A DNA stretch of 64,000 nt from Nemorincola caseinilytica (GCF_039540515.1 NZ_BAABFA010000008.1:124001-188000); one strand, 5' to 3'. Shown: positions 52,769-61,841, numbered from the stretch's first letter. Notes: a model not told the origin generated them from the sequence alone. A program made the numbers and translations.

Positions 52769-53743
52769 ATGCGCTACGTTACCCAGGGTCTGCTTATACT
52801 TTTATCCCTTATCACAGGTGGGTTGTTCCTTTACTCTGCATGGACCAAGGTGCTGCCCATTCAGCCGTTCGAGTATACTATAGTAGAATACCTGCACCTG
52901 CCGTGGCTGCCTGCGGCCATACTGGCGCGCCTGCTCATAGGGCTGGAGGCCACGCTGGGCGGGCTCATAGTGCTGCACCTCTTTGGCGAGGGCAAGCGGG
53001 TGCTGAAGGGTGCGGCCGCGCTGCTGGTGGTCTTCAGCGTATACCTGGTGTGGCTGTGGGCCACTGCGGGCGATGATGTGAACTGCGGCTGCTTTGGCGA
53101 TGATATATTCATGAGCCCGTCGGTATCGCTGGGCAAGAACGCGGTGCTGCTGCTTTTTACACTTCTGCTCATACGCTACCACAAGGGGCTTGCACTGCCC
53201 AATGCCAGGGTACGCAATACGGTGAATACATCGCTGTTCTTTGCAGGGCTGGCGCTGCCGTTCATACTTTTTCCTATGGCCATGGGCGAGCCCGACTGGC
53301 TGAAAAAGTCGATGTACAAGCTGGAAGTGGCCCCGCTCTACCACCCCATAAAGGATGATACCGCCGCACTGCGTGTGCCATACCCCGATACGCCATCGGT
53401 AGACCTGACGCATGGCAGGCATATAGTGGCATTCGTAAGCCCATCGTGCGAGCACTGCCGTATAGCCATGCGCAAGATGAGCCTGATGAAACGCTCGGAC
53501 CCGTCTATGCCGTTCTTCATGATAATAGGCGGTATAGCCAGCGACCTTACCGACTTCTGGAAATACACCCATGCGCAGAACATACCTTATATGCGCCTGC
53601 ACCGCGACCCCTTCCTGAACTATACCGGCGGTAGATTTCCCCTGATAATATGGGTGGAAGATGGTATGGTGATAGCGACGGCCACCTACAACACACTGGA
53701 ACAGCGTGATATAAAAAGGTGGGTAAATGGTAAATTGAAATGA
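52769..53743 (+). CDS. MauE/DoxX-like membrane protein fused to a thioredoxin-like domain
   Basis: A 324-residue protein. The N-terminal half has about five membrane helices with NCGCFGDDIF (two close cysteines), as in MauE-type redox membrane proteins. The C-terminal half (about 195-324) is a thioredoxin-like fold with CEHC at Cys227 and Cys230. The layout suits passing electrons from a membrane dithiol to a periplasmic thioredoxin domain, similar in idea to DsbD or VKOR fusions. I recall a BT_3928-type family with this architecture in Bacteroidota. Target unknown. Confidence 0.82.
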   Translation: MRYVTQGLLILLSLITGGLFLYSAWTKVLPIQPFEYTIVEYLHLPWLPAAILARLLIGLEATLGGLIVLHLFGEGKRVLKGAAALLVVFSVYLVWLWATAGDDVNCGCFGDDIFMSPSVSLGKNAVLLLFTLLLIRYHKGLALPNARVRNTVNTSLFFAGLALPFILFPMAMGEPDWLKKSMYKLEVAPLYHPIKDDTAALRVPYPDTPSVDLTHGRHIVAFVSPSCEHCRIAMRKMSLMKRSDPSMPFFMIIGGIASDLTDFWKYTHAQNIPYMRLHRDPFLNYTGGRFPLIIWVEDGMVIATATYNTLEQRDIKRWVNGKLK

Positions 53744-53790
53744 GCAGCAGGCGACCGATACGGCCGGGTGGTGTATTACGCGAAATACTG

Positions 53791-53798
53791 TAGATTTG
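53791..53798 (+). promoter_or_regulatory. -7 promoter element of the small lipoprotein gene
   Basis: Perfect TAGATTTG, 22 bases before the ATG at 53821. Confidence 0.5.
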
Positions 53799-53820
53799 TG
53801 GGGGTAAATTCTTTCTTTTT

Positions 53821-54072
53821 ATGAAACGTCTGGCACCTGTTGCGTTAATAATGATATCGGCAGTAATGCTGTTCACATCCTGCAAGAGAAAGGAATATAC
53901 ATGCTGGTGCCGCATATCGCAGCCCAGTGGCGCAGTGATAGAAGAAAATTCGCTGGGCCTGTTGGGTATAAACAAGGCAGAGAAAAAGTGCATGGAATAC
54001 CAAGACAACAAGACCGAGGAGTTCGTAGGCTACCCCAAGCAGATACGTTGCCAGGTAATTACCGATCTGTAA
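53821..54072 (+). CDS. Small Cys-rich lipoprotein
   Basis: An 83-residue protein with a lipoprotein signal (MKRLAPVALIMISAVMLFTSC, Cys21) and a short mature part with four more cysteines (CWC, KKCMEY, IRCQV). I do not recognise it. It lies just after the MauE-thioredoxin fusion and could be a substrate of it, but that is inference. Its stop is three bases from the stop of the convergent lipoprotein gene. Confidence 0.68.
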   Translation: MKRLAPVALIMISAVMLFTSCKRKEYTCWCRISQPSGAVIEENSLGLLGINKAEKKCMEYQDNKTEEFVGYPKQIRCQVITDL

Positions 54073-54075
54073 TGC

Positions 54076-54924
54076 TTATTTCATCGGTTCGGCCGCAGCA
54101 AGGTTGAACTCCCTTTCCACATTGGTATTCGCGCCGTCTACCTGCTTGCCGTCCTTGTCGGTGAGGCTGAGTGTGAGCTTGCTTTTGCCCATTGGCAGGC
54201 CGGTAATGAATTTAGGTTCCCATTTATCGAAGGTATAGGTAACGGCATCGCCTTCCGCAGGGGTAAGGGTGGCCTTTACCTTATAGCCATCGGCAGCAAG
54301 TGTACCGTTCCATACATAGAAGTCTAGCAGTACATTGGCCGTATCATTGCCCAGGTAGTCGCCCTTGGGCCGGCTGTAGAACACCATAGGCTCCTTGGGG
54401 TCTTCCATCTTTACCAGCTTGCCTTTCTCATCTACCTTGAAATGGTAGACCACCGCAGCGCCCGGCGATTTCACCGACTCGTGGTAGGAGCGCGACAGGA
54501 ACACCATCAGGTAGTGCTCGGTGCCATTGGCCAGTGTCACCTCGTTCTTGGGCTCGTAGAGGGCTTTGTAGGGCTTATTGTCCAGTATGAAGTGTATGTG
54601 CTGGCCCTGTGCAGAATTGTTGCAGAGCTTATTGGCATTATCGGCGGTCTGTGCCTTCAGTTCGTAGTTCTTCACATCGAATGCGAAGCTTACCTTGGCA
54701 GAATCTTTGCCAACGGCTTCGGCCTTTACAGCGCTTATCTTCAGCGTAGCGCCTGCATACTCGGGCGATGCGCTCACGGCTGCCAGCTCGGGAGCCTTGC
54801 GTGGGGCTGGCGCAGCCTGTGCGGCAGTAGTGTCGGTATTGGTGGTCTCTCCTGTACCATTGCCACAAGATGCAAGCATGGCCACCATAGCGGCCGCAGA
54901 AAGATATGATGTAGTGCGTGTCAT
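54076..54924 (-). CDS. Hypothetical lipoprotein
   Basis: A 282-residue protein: lipobox MLASC (Cys20), a Thr/Ala/Pro-rich linker (about 21-45), then a globular region with GQHIHFILDNKPYKALYEP and ANGTEHYLMVFLSRSYHESVK. These segments resemble metal-site-like HxH features seen in DUF4399-type or copper-chaperone-like domains, but I cannot assign one. A perfect promoter element lies 17 bases upstream. Surface or periplasmic location is inferred from the lipobox. Confidence 0.7.
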   Translation of the reverse strand: MTRTTSYLSAAAMVAMLASCGNGTGETTNTDTTAAQAAPAPRKAPELAAVSASPEYAGATLKISAVKAEAVGKDSAKVSFAFDVKNYELKAQTADNANKLCNNSAQGQHIHFILDNKPYKALYEPKNEVTLANGTEHYLMVFLSRSYHESVKSPGAAVVYHFKVDEKGKLVKMEDPKEPMVFYSRPKGDYLGNDTANVLLDFYVWNGTLAADGYKVKATLTPAEGDAVTYTFDKWEPKFITGLPMGKSKLTLSLTDKDGKQVDGANTNVEREFNLAAAEPMK

Positions 54925-54940
54925 TGCGATGCGTTTTGTG

Positions 54941-54948
54941 CAAAATTA
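54941..54948 (-). promoter_or_regulatory. -7 promoter element of the hypothetical lipoprotein gene
   Basis: Perfect TAATTTTG followed by C on the minus strand, 17 bases before the ATG at 54924. Confidence 0.6.
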
Positions 54949-55029
54949 GATAAACCACCGCTAATACCGCCGGAAGAAAGGCCGTAAATGGATATTTCCT
55001 ACATTCGCCGGTACAACTACCCATTACTT

Positions 55030-55557
55030 ATGCCACATAAGCTGCTGGCTATCTTACTATTGCTGGTGCTGGCATCGTGCCACAATAAGCTGCACAAGCG
55101 GCATGTGCGCACATCGCATAAGTTCACTACTGAGGAGTATGTGGCCACCTACAAGCGTATAGCCCGCAAGGAGATGAAGAAACATGGTATACCGGCCAGC
55201 ATTACGCTGGCGCAAGGTATACTGGAATCATCGAACGGGAATAGCGAGCTGGCGCGCAGGGCCAATAACCACTTTGGCATAAAATGTACCAATGGCTGGA
55301 GCGGCCGGACCTACCATGTGGATGATGATAAGCCCAATGAGTGCTTTCGCAGGTACAAACATGCGGCGGCATCGTTCGAGGACCATTCGCGCTTCCTGGC
55401 GGATCATAAACGATACGCGAAGCTCTTTGAGCTGGATAGTGATGACTATAAGGGATGGGCCAAGGGGCTGAAAAAGGCAGGCTATGCCACTAACCCCAAA
55501 TATCCGCAGCTACTGATGAACCTGATAGAGAAGTACGAGCTGTACAAGTATGACTGA
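55030..55557 (+). CDS. Glucosaminidase-family lipoprotein (GH73)
   Basis: A 175-residue peptidoglycan hydrolase: lipoprotein signal MPHKLLAILLLLVLASC (Cys17), then the GH73/FlgJ-like domain with SITLAQGILESSNGNSELA (catalytic Glu66), NNHFGIKC, KHAAASFEDHSRFL and GWAKGLKKAGYATNPKY. It hydrolyses N-acetylglucosaminyl bonds in peptidoglycan. A near-consensus promoter (TACATTCG, 55000-55007) supports the 55030 start over the in-frame 54988 ATG. It converges on the thioesterase gene with a five-base gap. Confidence 0.92.
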   Translation: MPHKLLAILLLLVLASCHNKLHKRHVRTSHKFTTEEYVATYKRIARKEMKKHGIPASITLAQGILESSNGNSELARRANNHFGIKCTNGWSGRTYHVDDDKPNECFRRYKHAAASFEDHSRFLADHKRYAKLFELDSDDYKGWAKGLKKAGYATNPKYPQLLMNLIEKYELYKYD

Positions 55558-55562
55558 AGCCC

Positions 55563-55982
55563 CTAGAACGTGCGGCCTTCTATGCGCTCTACCGCGCTCC
55601 TGAATTCGGGTTGGAATGTTGTTTTCTCCATTTTATTGAAGTCGTAGGTCACTATCACATCGTGGGCCTCGGCGGCTACCTCGCCGGCCTCGCTGAGCAC
55701 CCTGTGGTGCAGGCCGAAGCTGGTGGTCTTCATGAATTCCATACGCACCTCTACCACTATATTGCCGGGATAGTGCAGTGGCTTTATGAACTGGCACCCT
55801 GTAGAAAGCAGTATAGGCCCTATGCGGGTAGTGGCAAACGAGGCTGCTACGCCTGTGAGCTCCCAATAGTTGACCCGGGATGCCTGTATGTATTTGAAAT
55901 AGGCCACATTGTTCACATGGCCGAAGAGGTCCATTTCGCTCCAGTCTATGCGCAGGGGCAGCTTTACGGGAAAGTGATGCAT
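55563..55982 (-). CDS. 4-hydroxybenzoyl-CoA thioesterase-like (hotdog) protein
   Basis: A 139-residue hotdog-fold acyl-CoA thioesterase. The N-terminal RIDWSEMDLFGHVNNVAYFKY contains the catalytic Asp18 and HVNN block of the 4HBT/YbgC group. The rest fits one hotdog domain. Substrate chain length cannot be told. It is a single-gene unit with its own perfect promoter element. Confidence 0.92.
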   Translation of the reverse strand: MHHFPVKLPLRIDWSEMDLFGHVNNVAYFKYIQASRVNYWELTGVAASFATTRIGPILLSTGCQFIKPLHYPGNIVVEVRMEFMKTTSFGLHHRVLSEAGEVAAEAHDVIVTYDFNKMEKTTFQPEFRSAVERIEGRTF

Positions 55983-56010
55983 GGTGTGGTGGTGAATGGG
56001 AATGCCATAT

Positions 56011-56018
56011 CAAATGTA
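56011..56018 (-). promoter_or_regulatory. -7 promoter element of the thioesterase gene
   Basis: Perfect TACATTTG on the minus strand, 29 bases before the ATG at 55982. It is divergent from the element at 56060-56067. Confidence 0.55.
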
Positions 56019-56059
56019 AAAATACTTGCCAGTCACTACAACGATCTCATTTACTTTTA

Positions 56060-56067
56060 TAGCTTTG
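56060..56067 (+). promoter_or_regulatory. -7 promoter element of the secreted-protein gene
   Basis: Perfect TAGCTTTG, 20 bases before the ATG at 56087. Confidence 0.55.
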
Positions 56068-56086
56068 GATAAAAATAATGCTGTTT

Positions 56087-56578
56087 ATGAAAAAGGTGTT
56101 CCTATTCCTGGCGCTCATATCAGTGTGCAATGTGGCATCCGCACAGCAGGAGGTGTTCATGCAAGTGCTGGAGAACAAGAAAGTGTGTAACAACGAGGAC
56201 GAGCTTACCTATTTCCTGCAGACGAGGTCTTTCGAGCGGAAGAACGAGAACCATTACTACCACAGCTATGCCGTGGGAAAGGAGTTCTATACCACCTGCA
56301 TCATAAATACGAACACCTGCTACATTACCTACCAGACCAATAACGCAAAGGACTACAACAGCATAAAGAAGGCCATAGAAGGTATGTGTACCAAAGAGCT
56401 GGCCGCTGACAAGACGCCCTGCTATATATGCGACCAGAAGCGCATGCACGATGTGCAGGTGATATTCTCGGGCTACTCACAGGAGAGCAGGAACTACGAG
56501 ATACTGGTATACCAGAACCCCGAGACCCACGAGCCCCCTTACAACCAGACGGACAGGGTAAGGCCTGCAAGAAAGTAG
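56087..56578 (+). CDS. Hypothetical exported protein
   Basis: A 163-residue protein with signal peptide MKKVFLFLALISVCNVASAQ and a compact mature region with five cysteines (KVCNNED, TTCIINTNTC, EGMCTKEL, CYIC). I do not recognise a family. The start three codons into the open frame is chosen because it opens the signal peptide. It ends ten bases from the stop of the antitoxin-like gene on the other strand. Confidence 0.7.
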   Translation: MKKVFLFLALISVCNVASAQQEVFMQVLENKKVCNNEDELTYFLQTRSFERKNENHYYHSYAVGKEFYTTCIINTNTCYITYQTNNAKDYNSIKKAIEGMCTKELAADKTPCYICDQKRMHDVQVIFSGYSQESRNYEILVYQNPETHEPPYNQTDRVRPARK

Positions 56579-56587
56579 TGATCGTAC

Positions 56588-56767
56588 CTATGAACGGGTA
56601 TCCAGATCTTTCCGCTCTTTCAGAGTTTGAAGATGCTCTTTAGGGTCGAAGTGTTGGGCAACACCGCTGATCTGTCCTTCATTAATAGCGGTTTTTAAAG
56701 CCATGACCTGTTCGTTCTCAGATAGATGTTCGTTCGGATCGTCGATAGCTGAAATGTCATTGTTCAT
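56588..56767 (-). CDS. Orphan ParD-like antitoxin fragment
   Basis: A 59-residue open frame. The segment MALKTAINEGQISGVAQHFDP followed by KEHLQTLKERK has the pattern of the C-terminal half of ParD-type antitoxins (ALxxALxEGxxSGxxxxFDxxxFLxxLK), the part that wraps the RelE/ParE toxin. The residues before it (NDISAIDDPNEHLSEN) do not make a ribbon-helix-helix DNA-binding domain. No RelE/ParE toxin gene is adjacent. It lies 28 bases after the DUF5686 gene on the same strand. It may be a degenerate antitoxin, an anti-addiction protein, or a non-DNA-binding antitoxin class. Confidence 0.58.
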   Translation of the reverse strand: MNNDISAIDDPNEHLSENEQVMALKTAINEGQISGVAQHFDPKEHLQTLKERKDLDTRS

Positions 56768-56795
56768 AACAATAGGCTTTTATTATTTCAAAACA

Positions 56796-59429
56796 TCAGA
56801 ACTGGAACTGCACACTGCCGAATATGCCGAAGTAGCGCCACTTGGCCTCGCTGGCAAGCGGCTTGGGCGTGACACGCCACACGAAGTCGAGCCGGCCCAC
56901 CTGTAAGATGTTGGACACGCCTGTGCCCAGCTCCAGGTAGGGCGAGCCTTTCAGCGTTCGGAATGCATAACCCTTCTCCAGGTTCAGCAGCTGGTTCTCC
57001 TTGCTCAGGTTGCCTACCACACCCTTCGCCGTCCAGAACTGGCGGAACTTGGCCTTCTTCAGCAGTGGTATGCGGTTGAAGACACCACCACCCAGGTCGT
57101 GCTCTACGTTGAAGCCCGCATACTCATCGCTGAGGAACTCGTAGTTGTTCATCATCTGGAAGGCGTACTTGTTGTAATAGTAGTACTCATTGCCGGGATG
57201 TATCTCCAGCAGCGGGTATGGCAGCGTACCGAAGTATTTGCCTGCAAAGGCATTGTAATACAGCATACCGAACGGTGGTATGTAGTTGTTGCCGGTGAGC
57301 GCCAGGCGGGCTTTCTGATAGTTGTATGCACTATTGAGCACTCCCTTTATACCACTGGTAACGGTAAGGTTGATGACGGGATATTTACTCCTTACCACCA
57401 CGCGTGTGAACTGCCCCTCTACATACTTCTCCTTCCAGGCAAAGCGGAGGTCGAGGCCTACCTCGCTGCTGATGACGCTTTTGGCGGTATTGCCCGATAT
57501 GTCGCGGAATATATCGGCAGTGGGCAGTGGGGCATAGGGTGTGAACTCCCTTTGCTCCAGTATGAGCTTGTGACTGAGGCCGCTGAAGTATTGTTTGTAG
57601 AACTCTACACGGGTATCGTTGGTGAAGGCCAGCTTCCAGGGCACGCCATGCTTGCGGAAGAAGGTGCTGAATATATTATCGGCGCCGAGCTGGTCGTAGT
57701 AGTTGGTGGTCTGGCTCACATCGTTCACATGCATGGCGTAGATGTAGGTCCAGGGTGTGCGGTCTATCATCCATTTGCCGGTGACCCCGTATTTGAAACG
57801 CTCATCGCGCAGGCCATATGCCACATAGGCATTGAACTGGAAATTCTTCAGCTTGCGCGGTGTACCTATGGAGAAACGGAAACGGCTGCCCTCTACGGTA
57901 TTGCGGCTATATATATTGTAGTATGGCCCTAGCTGTATAGGTCCCACATCTATAACGCCAGTGGCCAGGAAGGTGACCAGGTTCTTGTAAACGGTAGTGA
58001 TGGGCATCTGGTTGATGGTGTCTACCATTTTGTAGATGGCGGCCTCGTTCTTTGTGAGTGTATCGGGGCGGTTGTTGTTCCACCATTCATCGCTCATGTG
58101 TTTGGCGCTGTCCAGCCGCACCACATCCTGTTTTACCTTGGGGTCGTCCAGCACCTTGTCCACCGTGTCGCTGTTGATCTTTATGTGGTGGTAGGTGGTG
58201 GTCTTCCTGCCTATCATGCCGGGCAGCTTCTTCGACTGGTAGGCCGAGAAGCCCGCTATGAACTTGTCCTTTATGCAGAACCATGTACTGTCTATAGGGG
58301 CGAACTCCTGGTAGAGCGCCACATTCTCCAGCCAGTTCACATTCACTTCCTTGCCCACTTCCATGCTCATGCGCTGTATGGCATATACGGAATCGACCAC
58401 CCAGAAGTCGCCGGTAAAGCAGTTCTCCAGCGGGCGCTTGGGGGTGTACTGCACCAGTATTATATTGTGCCCATATGCCACCTGTGTGTCTATTATCCTG
58501 AACTTGTAGAACAGCAGGGCCTCATCGCTGATGGGGCTCACGAATTTTTTGTCGAAGACAGGCACATAGCTTTTGTATATGTTCAGGTTCTGGTGAAAGG
58601 TACCCAGAAACTTCACTACGTTCTCGTTGTTCACACCCTTTACCATGCTGGCCTTTATCACTTCGCGTGTCTTTTTGGGCTTGCGCCTGAAGTAGTAGTC
58701 GGACAGGGTCTCGGTGAGGTATAGCGGCAGGTAGGGCTTGCTTTCCGATACAGTGTCGAGGTTGTTGTAGATAAAGGAGTAGCTTTTCAGCAGCGGTATC
58801 TTCTCGAACTGGTCCTTGGTGAGGCGCTGCAGGTCGGCCTCCAGGCGGTTGTAGGCTTCGTAGGCATAATTGTCGGCCCGGTCGGGGTCGTTGTAGGGTT
58901 TGCGCTCTATGACCTTGCGCATCAGCAGTATGGCGGGATCCTCTCCTGCATGTACGGTCACCTCGCCCAGCGCCATCACGGCACGCTCCATCTCTATGAT
59001 GAAGTTGTATTCCTTCTTTTCCCTGTTCAGCAGTTTCCTTACCCCCTTATAGCCTATGGCCTCGGCACGCATGGTATCGGAGGGTAGTTTGTCGTACTTC
59101 AGTATGAAGTTGCCATCGAGGTCGGCGGCGGCGCCCTTGCCTGTGCCAAAGAAGAACACCGTGGCAAAGGGTATACCCTCGCCGGTGGCAGCATCTACCA
59201 CCTTGCCGTGTATGATGTAGCCGCTCTGCGGGCGGCGGGTGGTCTCGGTCTGGGGCTTGGGTGTTTCCGGCAGTACGAAGTCGAGCGTGTCTATGACGGT
59301 AGTATCGGGCTGTATGCGCGGGCGGGCAGTAAGGGTATCCCTGTGGCCTGCCGTGTCGGTGGTCTGCGCCCATGCCGACATATAAAGAAGCAATAAGAGA
59401 ACCGTACCAGCGAAGTGCCTAAGCCCCAT
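56796..59429 (-). CDS. DUF5686 outer-membrane protein with carboxypeptidase-like domain
   Basis: An 877-residue protein. Signal peptide (MGLRHFAGTVLLLLLYMSAWA), a Thr/Pro-rich linker, a CarboxypepD_reg-like domain (about 70-150, YIIHGKVVDAATGEGIPFATV, AADLDGNF), then the long DUF5686 region (LMRKVIERKPYNDPDRADNY; FTGDFWVVDSVYAIQRMSM), predicted to be beta-strand-rich and ending in FGSVQFQF like an outer-membrane barrel. The family is widespread in Bacteroidota and without known function. The small antitoxin-like gene follows 28 bases downstream. Confidence 0.88.
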   Translation of the reverse strand: MGLRHFAGTVLLLLLYMSAWAQTTDTAGHRDTLTARPRIQPDTTVIDTLDFVLPETPKPQTETTRRPQSGYIIHGKVVDAATGEGIPFATVFFFGTGKGAAADLDGNFILKYDKLPSDTMRAEAIGYKGVRKLLNREKKEYNFIIEMERAVMALGEVTVHAGEDPAILLMRKVIERKPYNDPDRADNYAYEAYNRLEADLQRLTKDQFEKIPLLKSYSFIYNNLDTVSESKPYLPLYLTETLSDYYFRRKPKKTREVIKASMVKGVNNENVVKFLGTFHQNLNIYKSYVPVFDKKFVSPISDEALLFYKFRIIDTQVAYGHNIILVQYTPKRPLENCFTGDFWVVDSVYAIQRMSMEVGKEVNVNWLENVALYQEFAPIDSTWFCIKDKFIAGFSAYQSKKLPGMIGRKTTTYHHIKINSDTVDKVLDDPKVKQDVVRLDSAKHMSDEWWNNNRPDTLTKNEAAIYKMVDTINQMPITTVYKNLVTFLATGVIDVGPIQLGPYYNIYSRNTVEGSRFRFSIGTPRKLKNFQFNAYVAYGLRDERFKYGVTGKWMIDRTPWTYIYAMHVNDVSQTTNYYDQLGADNIFSTFFRKHGVPWKLAFTNDTRVEFYKQYFSGLSHKLILEQREFTPYAPLPTADIFRDISGNTAKSVISSEVGLDLRFAWKEKYVEGQFTRVVVRSKYPVINLTVTSGIKGVLNSAYNYQKARLALTGNNYIPPFGMLYYNAFAGKYFGTLPYPLLEIHPGNEYYYYNKYAFQMMNNYEFLSDEYAGFNVEHDLGGGVFNRIPLLKKAKFRQFWTAKGVVGNLSKENQLLNLEKGYAFRTLKGSPYLELGTGVSNILQVGRLDFVWRVTPKPLASEAKWRYFGIFGSVQFQF

Positions 59430-59631
59430 GTTTATAGCAAGCGAATACCAAGCAATGTAGTGAAATTAGGGAAGAACTTCGTTACAACAGTATGGCAGAT
59501 AGTTATATTATGGTACAGTAAGGCATGGCGAACACCCTTGCCGGTGGTATGGATGCACGGCTTGCACGGCAGGGCCGTATTTGGCTTTTGGCCCAAAACC
59601 TGTTACTTTCGGGGTCAAAATCAGTTCGCTG

Positions 59632-60945
59632 ATGCATATAGCACAACAATTACTATTCATCATTTGCGCGGCAGCGGCCATATATCTTTTTTCGAAGAAG
59701 GTAAAAGAACTGCGCCGCAATATACTGCTGGGAAGGGACGAGGACATAAGCGACAATAAGGACAAGCGCTGGAAGAACATGATACTGCTGGCCCTGGGAC
59801 AGAAAAAGATGTTCAAAAGGCCGGTGCCCGCCCTGCTGCACCTGGCCGTATATGCGGGTTTCATCATCATCAATATAGAGATACTGGAGATATTCATAGA
59901 CGGTATCAGCGGGCAGCACCGCATCTTCGCGCCGCTGCTGGGTGGGTTCTATTCGTTCGTCATAGGGTTCTTCGAGGTGCTGGGCGCGCTGGTGCTTGTG
60001 GGTTGTGTCATATTCCTTATTCGCCGCAACTGGCTGAAGCTGCGCCGCCTGAACATGGCCGAGCTGGATGGCTGGCCGAAGAACGATGCCAACCTGATAC
60101 TCATTACCGAAGTGGTGCTGATGTCGCTGTTCCTGATAATGAACACCGCCGACCTGAGGCTGCAGCAACTGGGGGTGGAACATTATACGCGTACAGAGCC
60201 TTTCCTCATCACGCAGCACCTTACAGGCATGTTCGACGGAGTGCATGTGGCGGCTATAGAGGCCATAGAGCGTATATGCTGGTGGGCGCATATAATAGGT
60301 GTGTTCGCATTCCTCAATTACCTGCCTTACTCCAAGCACCTGCACATAGTGCTGGCCTTCCCCAATGCCTACTACTCTAAACTGGTGCCCCAGGGCGAGG
60401 TAAGGAACATGAAGGAGATACAGAACGAGGTACTGTATATGATGGAACCCGATAAGGCCCCTACCGATGCCGTAGCCCCTACCAGTTTTGGGGCCAAAGA
60501 CGTGACCGACCTGAGCTGGAAGAACCTGATGGATGCCTACTCTTGCACAGAGTGTGGCCGCTGCACGGCGGTATGCCCTGCCAACCTTACAGGTAAGAAG
60601 CTATCGCCACGAAAGATAATGATGGATACGCGCGACAGGCTGGAAGAAGTGGGCGAGAACATAAACGTGAACGGGGAGTGGAAAGATGATGGGAAGTCGC
60701 TGCTACACAACTACATAACAGTAGAAGAGCTGCGTGCCTGCACCACCTGCCAGGCATGCGTAGAGGCCTGCCCGGTGACGATAGACCCGCTGGATATAAT
60801 AATGCAGCTACGCCGCAACCTGATAATGGAGGAGAGCAATGCGCCGGGCGAATGGAACCTGATGTCGAGCAACATAGAGAACAACATGGCCCCTTGGAAG
60901 TTCAGCCCCGATGACAGGGATGCATGGGTGGCCGATGTGAACTAG
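59632..60945 (+). CDS. Membrane-anchored Fe-S electron transfer protein
   Basis: A 437-residue protein. The N-terminal half has several membrane helices (about 1-245) resembling a DsrM/NarI-type quinone-linked membrane module. The C-terminal half is ferredoxin-like, with two clusters: CTECGRCTAVCP (Cys305, 308, 311, 315) and CTTCQACVEACP (Cys370, 373, 376, 380). The adjacent gene encodes the CCG partner. Together they resemble heterodisulfide-reductase-like (HdrD/GlpC type) complexes. The ATG at 59632 follows a near-consensus promoter (TACTTTCG, 59604-59611). Electron donor and acceptor are unknown. Confidence 0.9.
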   Translation: MHIAQQLLFIICAAAAIYLFSKKVKELRRNILLGRDEDISDNKDKRWKNMILLALGQKKMFKRPVPALLHLAVYAGFIIINIEILEIFIDGISGQHRIFAPLLGGFYSFVIGFFEVLGALVLVGCVIFLIRRNWLKLRRLNMAELDGWPKNDANLILITEVVLMSLFLIMNTADLRLQQLGVEHYTRTEPFLITQHLTGMFDGVHVAAIEAIERICWWAHIIGVFAFLNYLPYSKHLHIVLAFPNAYYSKLVPQGEVRNMKEIQNEVLYMMEPDKAPTDAVAPTSFGAKDVTDLSWKNLMDAYSCTECGRCTAVCPANLTGKKLSPRKIMMDTRDRLEEVGENINVNGEWKDDGKSLLHNYITVEELRACTTCQACVEACPVTIDPLDIIMQLRRNLIMEESNAPGEWNLMSSNIENNMAPWKFSPDDRDAWVADVN

Positions 60946-60997
60946 TGCCGCAGAGAACCGGAGAGAAATAATAAAACTTACATTAGAAGCAGCAAAG

Positions 60998-61774
60998 ATG
61001 ACAGTAAAAAGCATGGCAGAATATGCCGCGAACGGCGAAACGCCTGAAGTATTGTTCTGGGTAGGGTGTGCAGGGTCTTTCGACCAGCGTGCACAGCGCA
61101 TCACCAAGGCTTTCGTGCAGATACTGGATAAGGTAGGCGTGAAGTTCGCTATACTGGGTAAGGAAGAGATGTGTACCGGCGACCCTGCACGCCGTGCGGG
61201 CAACGAGTTCCTCTTCCAGATGATGGCATACAACAACATCAATACCATGAACGCCTATGGTATAAAGAAGGTGGTGACCATATGCCCCCACTGCTTCAAC
61301 ATCTTTAAGAACGAATACCCCAGGCTGGGCGGCAACTACGAGGTGATGCACCATACCACCTTCCTGCAGCAACTGATAAACGATGGCAAGGTAGTACTGA
61401 AGGATGGCGGCGCCTTCAAAGGCAAACGCATAACCTACCACGATAGCTGCTACCTGGGCCGGGGCAATGGCATATATGAGGCCCCGCGCGAGGTGCTGCA
61501 GGCCTTTGATACCGAGCTGGTAGAGATGAAACGCTGCCGCAGCAATGGTATGTGCTGTGGCGCAGGCGGCGCGCAGATGTTCAAAGAAGAAGAACCCGGC
61601 ACCACACGCGTGAACTTTGACCGGGCCGAGCAGGCGCTGGAGACCGGCGCTACCATCATAGCTGCCAACTGCCCTTTCTGTACCACTATGCTCACCGATG
61701 GCATAAAGAACAAGGAGCAGGAGGACAACGTAAAAGTGCTGGATATAGCCGAAATGGTGGCCATGTCGCTCTGA
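60998..61774 (+). CDS. CCG-domain (heterodisulfide reductase-like) Fe-S protein
   Basis: A 258-residue protein with two cysteine-rich CCG domains: the first includes FWVGCAGS, EEMCTGDPARR and ICPHCFNIFKNEYP; the second YHDSCYLGRGNG, GMCCGAGG and ANCPFCTTML. This domain pair binds a [4Fe-4S] cluster or zinc in HdrB, GlpC and LutA. It sits 52 bases after the membrane Fe-S protein and probably forms one complex with it. The physiological reaction is not shown by sequence. No flavoprotein dehydrogenase or LutB/LutC is adjacent. Confidence 0.92.
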   Translation: MTVKSMAEYAANGETPEVLFWVGCAGSFDQRAQRITKAFVQILDKVGVKFAILGKEEMCTGDPARRAGNEFLFQMMAYNNINTMNAYGIKKVVTICPHCFNIFKNEYPRLGGNYEVMHHTTFLQQLINDGKVVLKDGGAFKGKRITYHDSCYLGRGNGIYEAPREVLQAFDTELVEMKRCRSNGMCCGAGGAQMFKEEEPGTTRVNFDRAEQALETGATIIAANCPFCTTMLTDGIKNKEQEDNVKVLDIAEMVAMSL

Positions 61775-61841
61775 TATCACCCGCACTCATAAGCATATCA
61801 TAATTCTTGCACCGAATGGCTGCGGGGCTGTGCCATGTATG

